Shown here: one piece after another, positions 58,301 to 64,000 of the stretch
Position numbering within the stretch: the stretch's first letter is position 1
Layout of the letters: each line of letters begins with the position of its first letter
Assembly: GCA_037043455.1 (NCBI GenBank)
Contig: JAWPHD010008268.1
Span: forward strand, 1 to 64,000
Reading direction: 5' to 3'
Origin: Cyrtodaria siliqua
Taxonomy: Eukaryota > Mollusca > Bivalvia > Adapedonta > Hiatellidae
DNA length: 64,000 bases
The notes under the pieces: generated by a model
Told to the model about the DNA's origin: nothing
The model's input: the letters and a program-made list of their open reading frames with translations, nothing else
Database searches by the model: none
Made by a program: the position numbers and the translations under genes

Positions 58301-61300
58301 ATTTGATGCCAATAACGTACATACCTCGAGATTTCAGGCCAATAACGTACATACCTCGAGATTTCATGCCAATAACGTACATACCTCGAGATTTCATGCC
58401 AATAAATCTGTTTTCTACAATGTCTATTCGGCCTACTCCGTTCTTGCCGCTGAATACAGAGAAATATGTAAATATTGAAACCTTTAGATGCTTTTCATTG
58501 CATCATATTTATTAAGTATTTTTCATAATGTTAAAATGTTGTACCCGTATACGGTCTATATTAAACAGCATGTCGTATACGGCCTATATTAAACAGCAAG
58601 TCTTATACGGGCTACATTAAACAGCAAGTCGTATACGGACTATATTAAACAGCAAGTCATATACGGCCTATATTAAACAGCAAGTCATATACGGTCTATA
58701 TTAAACAGCAAGTCATATACGGACTACATTAAACAGCAAGTCATATACGGACTATATTAAACAGCAAGTCATACACGGACTATATTAAACAGCAAGTCAT
58801 ATACGACCTATATTAAACAGCAAGCTATATACGGGCTATATTAAACAGCAAGTCATATACGGGCTACATTAAACAGCAAGTCATATACGGACTATATTAA
58901 ACAGCAAGTCATATACGGGCTATATTAAACAGCAAGTCATATACGGGCTATATTAAACAGCAAGTTATATACGGCCTATATTAAACAGCAAATCATATAC
59001 GGGCTATATTAAACAGCAAGTCATATACGGCCTATATTGAACAGCAAGTCATATACGGACTACATTAAACAGCAAGTCATATACGGGCTATATTAAACAG
59101 CAAGTCATATACGGACTATATTAAACAGCAAGTCATATACGGGCTACATTATACAGCAAGTCATATACGGACTATATTAAACAGCAAGTCATATACGGGC
59201 TACATTAACAGCAAGTCATATACGGGTTACATTTAACAGCAATTCATATAGGGACTATATTAAACAGCAAGTCATATACGGCCTTTATTAAACAGCAAGT
59301 CATATACGGGCTACATTAAACAGCAAGTCATATACGGGCTACATTAAACAGCAAGTCATATACGGCCTATATTAAACAGCAAGTCATATACTGGCTATAT
59401 TAAACAGCAAGTCATATACGGACTATATTAAACAGCAATTCATATACGGCCTATATTAAACAGCAAGTCATATACGGGCTATATTAAATAGCAAGTCATA
59501 TACGGCCTTTATTAAACAGCAAGTCATATAGGGGCTACATTAAACAGCAATTCATATACGGCCTATATTAAACAGCAAGTCATATACGGGCTACATTAAA
59601 CAGCAAGTCACATATGGGCTACATTAAACAGCAAGTCATATACGGACTCTATTAAACAGCAAGTCATATACGTACTATATTAAACAGCAAGTCATATACA
59701 GGCTATATTAAACAGCAAGTCGTATATGGACTATATTAAACAGCAAGTCATATACGGCCTATATTAAACAGCAAGTCATATACGGGCTATATTAAACAGC
59801 AAGTCATATACGGTCTATATTAAACAGCAAGTCATATACAGGCTGTATTAAACAGCAAGTCATATACGGACTATATTAAACAGCAAGTCATATACGGGCT
59901 ATATTAAAAAGCAAGTCATATACGGGCTATAAGTCATATACGGATTACATTAAACAGCAAGTCATATACGGACTATATTAAACAGCAAGTCATATAGGGA
60001 CTACATTAAACAGAAAGTCATATACGGACTGTATTAAACAGCAAGTCATATACGGACTGTATTAAACAGCAAGTCATATACGGGCTACATTAAACAGCAA
60101 GTCATATACGGACTACATTAAAAGCAAGTCATATACGGACTATATTAAACAGCAAGTCATATACGGGCTATATTAAACAGCAAGTCATATAGGGACTATA
60201 TTAAACAGCAAGTCATATACGGGCTATATTAAACATCAAGTCATATACGGGCTATATTAAACAGCAAGTCATATACGGACTACATTAAACAGCACGTCAT
60301 ATACGGGCTACATTAAACAGCAAGTCATATACGGGCTATATTAAACAGCAAGTCATATACGGCCTATATTAAACAGCAAGTCATATAGGGACTATATTAA
60401 ACAGCAAGTCATATACGGACTATATTAAACAGCAAGTCATATACGGGCTACATTTAATAGGAAGTCATATACGAACTATGGTGTTTGAGATTGACAATGT
60501 CTACAGAAATCATTAATTTAATTGTATATTAAATATAACAATTCACAGATAATACATATATCAGCCATAATTAAAATTCATGGTACGTGGATACCATGGA
60601 AACATTGTAATTTAACACTAGACTTTAAAGTTTCTGTACTTTTACAAATAATGGCCAGACTTCAAGAGTGTATTTTGTGTATAATTTATATTTGTATGTC
60701 ATGTCCTTAAATTATTCATAGACACGGAACTAATCTGCACATAATCTGAAACTAGGACGCTCATGATCATAGGCGGATACTTATTTCTATTACATCAAAT
60801 TACTTCATAGTAAAACAAAAAATCGGTTTACCTGATCATGAAATATCGTGTACCTAATCATGAAATACTGGTTTGGACCGTGCCCATCCTAACAGTTAAA
60901 GTTAGTTTTTATATTTATATATGTAGCGGGGTCAATGACGTTTTAGTGATACAATATGATTACCCGATTTCGTTGCAGTAGAGGAAAATATCGAGCGACT
61001 CGGTCTTCTTCGTACCGTCACTTGTGTTGGTTACAGAGACAGGCAAACCTAAGTTATAATGTAAATGATTGCAAAACATACATATAGAGGTAACTCTAAA
61101 CTATCATTAAAATAATAAACATAAATTGTCAATGACAAACTATAAGGACATAACTACTGGGGTGAAGAAAGTAGGCGGCGACTTTACGGTATTAATGGTA
61201 AATGTCACGTGATATGTTGACGTCTGCAGGAATCTTACCAGTAATGAAGCAGACGTCACGAAATAAAAGCACGCGATTTAGTGTGTTTTTGGTGAATATT

Positions 61301-63978
61301 AACTTATTTATTAGAAAAGGAAAACATCCGAGTCATTACAGTAATAAAGTACGACTTAAATACAGATGTACCGTATCGTAATACTACGCAATAATATAAA
61401 ACATCACATCCATAACACATATAAAAATAACATCGTTTTAAGTACATCTGTGATTAAAAAAATATTTTACCATTCTTAAATTCAAAATCCAGTATTGTTG
61501 GTGTGTCTGGTGACTTTTCTGGACTGACGGACATCTGGTACAAGTCTTCCGGCGCATGCGTATTGGGGTCTTCGAGAATTCCAGATTCGTAGCTGAAAGT
61601 AGAGGAGAAACGTTGGCATACTTATTTAAATAATACGTTACATTCAAAGAGGACAACGCATTTTCAAATGTCTTTGTTTAATAAATGTTTTAAACGAGTT
61701 TACATACACTACTCAACTTTTATAATCGATCACCAAGTTTTTATTGAAAATAACACGAATACTAAAAACTGGAAATAAACGAAACACATAACTTCAAACA
61801 GTTCAAAATACAGCAGCTCGTATCATTACTAGGAAATCTCGTTTCGACCACATCACACCAGTGTTAAAGGAGCTTCACTGGCTCCCAGTGCAATACCGGA
61901 TTGACTTTAAAATATTGAGTCACATCTATAAAGCCTTAAATGACCAATCTCCAAGCTACATCACAAACATGTTAAAGGTGTATAGACCACAGCGTGACTT
62001 AAGATCCCAAAGTGACACTCTGACTCTTGTAGTACCAAGATCTCGTACAGTTACATACGGTGACCGTAGCTTTGCAACTGCTGCTCCAAAGTTGTGGAAC
62101 GCGCTTCCAGTGGGAATCCGGAATTCCAACACACTTGACTCTTTTAAGAGATCACTGAAAACTCATTTCTTTTTAATGATATATAGTGGCTGATGTGTAT
62201 TTTAAGCTGGACTATTTCATAAATGATTACTATTGTTTTATCATCTTATTATGACAGTATTATTTTTTAAACACGGATTTTAATTTTAGTCAGTATAATA
62301 ATAATGTCTTAACTTTATCTTAGCAGTATAATCTATATGTTGTTTTATATTTTACCACTTAATATCTTCATATATTAGAGTTAATACATGTATTGTTCTT
62401 TTTTTTAGTTTTGACTGTATGTGAATGTATTATTGTTTTACTTGTAAAGCACTTTTGAACGTATGTTAAATATGAAAAGAGTGCTATATAAATATGGTAT
62501 AATAATAATAATAATAATACCAATATTGTATTAAGTTTATCAACACGGTTTTAGTCCAATCAAGGCAGATTAAGTTTTATAAATCGCTAGCAATATGTGT
62601 TAAACGACGCTAATGAAAATATGAATTATTAAACTAATATATAATTCTTTGAACAGTGACCGATTATAAAAGTTCAGTAGTGTATACTAAGGTTAATGCA
62701 AGTTGCCGTGTGACATGGGATTGGCCACATACTTATTTAAACATATTTTATTGCTTTTCTTCTATATGCAAGCAAGAGGGTTGGGCCACAAGTTCTTCCA
62801 ACAATAATAAAGGCCCGTCCCGTCAGTATTATAATTAACAGTTAACAAGATGGCAATATAATTAAAATAAAAATTAAATGCATTTTTTGGTGAACCAAAA
62901 AAAAAGGATAGAGGAGTAAATAGAATAAAGTTCTAGGAAAGATAAAACAACAAGGACTGAATGATGCTGTGAGTGTAGGGTCTTGCCCTGAGCGGGTGTC
63001 ATAATAGTGTATAATAATGACTTCTAGTCGTTATGAAATCGTTTAATATATTGAATTTAAAGCTGAACATGATTAAATATAGTGCTATTACCTTTAGCCG
63101 TATAACTATCTTTTCCAAATAAAAATAAACGAACACTAAACGGGTGAAACGGACGGGTACATGAAAAAGACGAAGTCGTTCATTTAAATAAAACGGACAT
63201 TGCATAAAATAATGTTCGCCGTCATCCTGTTAATGCCAACACTTCTCACAGTTTGCGTTTTCTTTAATTTTGTTTATAAACAAATCATATTTCACGTTCC
63301 AGCATTTGTTTCTTATCCGTGCATGGAATACAGACAATATACGCCATCCATAAACAAATTGAAAAAAAACGTATTTTGGGCGCAACATTTGGATTGGCCA
63401 CATCGACGTTAGTTAACCCATTCTCGAATACTGGAGTTGTAACTCTGAGATGTGAGAGTTAAAACTACGCTATATACATTTTGAATCAATAAGACTACGT
63501 ACAAAATCTACGCTTAATGTGACAGAAGTACTGCAGGAACATCGGCGGCCCATGCATACACATCGTGTATTTGCTCTGTAAGCCAACAAAACATGTCTAT
63601 AGTAGTATTTGCAGCCTTTGTTCGTATCTCGGATAAAGTGTCGATTCTTACGGATGGCGGGAGGTATACAGTACTGGTTCTACCGGGGAAAATGGGATGG
63701 TCTACCACAAATTGTCGACCGTCATATATGGCCTAATATGTGCTGAAAATGACGCAAAACACCATTCATTCAAGAAACCAACCAATTTGATCTCGGATTT
63801 CACTGGTTTGTAAACGGTATACTACTGGGTTCCGCGTACTTACCAGGTTCCACTTGATAACAGCAACGTCTGACGGATTCGTAAAAAACATGAAAAAGCA
63901 AACATACCTAATGCGCATGAGGTTGGCGTCCATACTCCACGGACTCTTCTTACTGACGGGTAACGGGATACCTCTCTC
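54069..63978 (-). CDS. ASS1: Argininosuccinate synthase, eight exons, partial gene
   Basis: ATP-dependent ligation of citrulline and aspartate to argininosuccinate (urea cycle, arginine and NO precursor supply; cytosolic). Eight minus-strand exons: 63908-63978, 61471-61592, 60964-61048, 58385-58449, 57569-57642, 57163-57220, 55625-55781, 54069-54134. All have GT/AG ends and consistent phases. They encode the C-terminal part from [17 protein letters not shown] through [63 protein letters not shown] and [11 protein letters not shown] to [17 protein letters not shown]. These are signature blocks of the family. The 5' exons with the ATP- and citrulline-binding parts lie beyond 64000. The short last exon (the LKEYHR-type tail) was not found. 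The introns are packed with repeats. Confidence 0.93.
54262..54479 (-). mobile_element. tRNA-derived SINE in ASS intron
   Basis: Best-preserved SINE in the window. The minus strand starts GGGGGCGTCCGTGGCCGAGT with an A box (TGGCCGAGTGG, 54458-54468) and a B box (GGTTCGATCCC, 54405-54415). The body shares the dispersed core (GGCTTACGGAACGTCGGTGG, TTCTACCC, TCTTCCTCCACCA, CATATGACC). This links the core copies across the window to a tRNA-headed SINE superfamily, possibly of the type described from bivalves as MetaSINE; I cannot verify that here. Confidence 0.75.
54481..54802. mobile_element. TIR element 1 in ASS intron
   Basis: Begins AAAATGGACACACGGCAATC and ends CAAGATTGCTGCGTGTCCC, TTTAA, an inverted pair. 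Inner sequence (TGTTCAATCATTAATACTAA, AAAGCAAATTGTTTT) is related to the element at 54955-55414. MITE-like, no ORF. Confidence 0.6.
54849..54950 (-). mobile_element. SINE tail fragment
   Basis: CTTCCATTGGTGGAGGACGA ... GCACGGGCGGGTACCTGG matches the tail of the SINE at 54262-54479; the tRNA head is missing. Confidence 0.5.
54955..55414. mobile_element. TIR element 2 in ASS intron
   Basis: Starts TTTAAAGGGACACACGGCAA and ends AATTGCCATGTGTCCCTTTA, followed by a second copy of that end (55418-55453). It contains a CA microsatellite. Related to element 1. The TTTAA at both borders fits a TTAA-type target but is not proof. Confidence 0.6.
55335..55378. repeat. CA dinucleotide microsatellite
   Basis: About 22 CA repeats inside TIR element 2. 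Confidence 0.95.
55625..55781 (-). CDS. ASS1: ASS exon G
   Basis: 157 bp: [20 protein letters not shown], then [20 protein letters not shown] and LV. Acceptor TTTAG, donor GTATGC. Strongest family match in the window. Confidence 0.95.
55846..55950 (+). mobile_element. SINE fragment, head and core start
   Basis: Plus-strand GGCGCCTCTCACCGCTACGG, GCTCGAACCCTACTGAG (B-box-like GCTCGAACCC) joined to GAGAAAGTGTCGATTCTTAC. It shows the tRNA-like head directly connected to the dispersed core. Confidence 0.6.
56400..56515 (+). mobile_element. SINE core fragment
   Basis: TAATGGTTCTACCAAAGG, GGGATGGTCTTCCTCTACG, ATCGACTGTCAACTATGGC, AATGACGTGAAACACC. Confidence 0.55.
56735..56855 (+). mobile_element. 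SINE core fragment
   Basis: GCAGATGGCGGGACATATAC, AGCACTGGTTCTGCCC, GGTGGTCTGCCTCCATCAC, then AATGTGCTGGGAAATGACG. Confidence 0.55.
57163..57220 (-). CDS. ASS1: ASS exon F
   Basis: 58 bp: [19 protein letters not shown] plus one base; acceptor TTGTAG, donor GTATGT. Confidence 0.9.
57310..57352. repeat. CTGT/CTGC/CTGA simple repeat
   Basis: Tetranucleotide run TCTGTCTGTCTGCCTGCCTG followed by CCTGACTGACTGACTGAC, in an ASS intron. Confidence 0.85.
57569..57642 (-). CDS. ASS1: ASS exon E
   Basis: 74 bp: (G)[24 protein letters not shown]; acceptor TTCTAG, donor GTAGGT. Confidence 0.92.
57680..57730. repeat. CCCT/CCAT simple repeat
   Basis: Pyrimidine-rich TCCCTCCCTCCCTCTCTCCC then CCATCCATCCATCCATG, in an ASS intron between exons D and E. 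Confidence 0.85.
57733..58010 (-). mobile_element. tRNA-derived SINE-like element in ASS intron
   Basis: Diverged copy of the family: GAGCCATTCCAGAGAGACGG at the left, CATCGGACGGACGAGG inside, and on the minus strand a head with GGCCAGTATATAGCACGGTG, GATCCCGGATTCGAGC. The B-box-like GGATTCGAGC is better preserved here. Confidence 0.45.
58207..58384. repeat. 30-bp satellite copied from the ASS exon D junction
   Basis: About six tandem copies downstream of exon D. On the minus strand each unit is the exon end plus the start of the intron: ATTGGCATGAAATCTCGAG, GTATGTACGTT. The three copies nearest the exon are almost perfect; distal ones are diverged (one lacks the GT at the donor). The period keeps the exon D frame open. 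Confidence 0.9.
58385..58449 (-). CDS. ASS1: ASS exon D (GMKSRG exon)
   Basis: 65 bp: [20 protein letters not shown] then RG, ending CGAG with donor GTATGT. The last 20 or so bases and the first intron bases are tandemly repeated downstream (58207-58384). Confidence 0.93.
58548..60475. repeat. 28-bp satellite in ASS intron, about 68 copies
   Basis: Unit GTCATATACGGRCTAYATTA then AACAGCAA, tandem over about 1.9 kb between exons C and D. Variant positions are mostly GGGC/GGAC/GGCC and TATATT/TACATT. The period is not a multiple of 3, so there are no long frames. Confidence 0.95.
60964..61048 (-). CDS. ASS1: ASS exon C
   Basis: 85 bp: [28 protein letters not shown]. Acceptor CTTAG; donor GTAATC is weak but phase-correct. 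The following intron holds the 28-bp satellite. Confidence 0.9.
61471..61592 (-). CDS. ASS1: ASS exon B
   Basis: 122 bp from TTTCAG acceptor to GTAAAA donor: [20 protein letters not shown], then [19 protein letters not shown]. Phase joins correctly with exons A and C. Confidence 0.92.
61804..62520 (+). mobile_element. 5'-truncated CR1/L2-type LINE, 3' end
   Basis: Plus-strand fragment with an open C-terminal RT piece from about 61804 to the stop at 62191-62193: [41 protein letters not shown], then [30 protein letters not shown]. The 3' UTR holds TTGTAAAGCACTTTTGAACG and GTGCTATATAAATATGG, and ends in an AAT microsatellite (62504-62518), as is usual for this LINE group. Lies in the ASS intron between exons A and B, in reverse orientation to the gene. 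Confidence 0.8.
62727..62990. repeat. Dispersed repeat related to 26169-26444
   Basis: Starts TTATTTAAACATATTTTATT and contains AGAGGGTTGGGCCACAAGTT, AAAGGCCCGTCCCGTCAG, aligning loosely with the unit-3 insertion. No ORF. Confidence 0.5.
62991..63625. other. ASS intron stretch without recognised feature
   Basis: Several small frames exist on both strands, none with a recognisable domain, splice context or conserved copy. I see nothing supportable here. Confidence 0.4.
63635..63765 (+). mobile_element. SINE core copy near right edge
   Basis: Cleanest core: AAAGTGTCGATTCTTACGGA, TGGCGGGAGGTATACAGTAC, TGGTTCTACCGGGG, TCGACCGTCATATATGGCC, then AATGTGCTGAAAATGACGC. Confidence 0.65.
63908..63978 (-). 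CDS. ASS1: ASS exon A (first in window)
   Basis: 71 bp, 23 codons plus 2 nt: [20 protein letters not shown] then MRI. Acceptor GTTTAG, donor GTATGT. Matches the IPVTPKNPWSMDENL-type block of the family. Confidence 0.9.
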
Positions 63979-64000
63979 CTAAACAAACCTACCTTATATG

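Noticed and set aside
58170..58397. 75-codon frame of repeated [10 protein letters not shown]
   Set aside because: Read-through of the junction satellite after ASS exon D; not an independent gene, but kept as a finding about splice donors.

Overview
The window is eukaryotic, intron-bearing, AT-rich DNA from an invertebrate animal. A bivalve mollusc is my best guess, based on the kinds of retroelements and tRNA-derived SINE-like repeats; I cannot name a species. There are no bacterial features, no operons and no CRISPR array. Most long open frames here come from minisatellites whose period is a multiple of 3 and are not genes.

Positions 1 to about 52290 are a tandem segmental array of four full units and one truncated unit, starting at 1, 12694, 22864, 34990 and 46788. 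Each unit carries one minus-strand gene for a small secreted Gly/Tyr-rich peptide. The gene has a TATA box, a short non-coding first exon, a coding exon with signal peptide and Gly-rich stretch (CDS at 1634-1760, 14026-14152, 24353-24479, 36322-36448, 48473-48599), and a conserved downstream exon candidate about 0.8-1.1 kb further on. Between the genes lie nested transposable elements: a Polinton-like terminal-inverted-repeat element (units 1 and 4), a jockey-like LINE split by a Ty3/gypsy pol fragment (parts in units 1-4), a second retroelement remnant, and CATATG-rich repeats. A 36-bp minisatellite varies from 1 to 23 copies between units. The units form a mosaic: genes 2 and 4 and their flanks are near-identical, while the spacer after gene 1 matches the spacer after gene 4.

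Positions about 52290-54050 are the junction: a 21-bp satellite, then a 30/33-bp satellite that resembles the 5' splice site of the adjacent ASS exon, then a SINE-like element.

Positions 54069-63978 hold eight minus-strand exons of argininosuccinate synthase (ASS1, urea cycle and arginine synthesis). The 5' exons lie beyond the right edge and I could not find the short last exon. The introns contain SINEs, two related TIR elements with a CA repeat, a 3' LINE fragment, a 28-bp satellite of about 68 copies, and a 30-bp satellite built from the exon/intron junction of the GMKSRG exon.

The most interesting points are the amplified secreted-peptide gene with its unusual exon structure, the two minisatellites in one gene that each match a 5' splice junction, and the Polinton-like element with 6-bp target duplications and an empty site visible in the same window.
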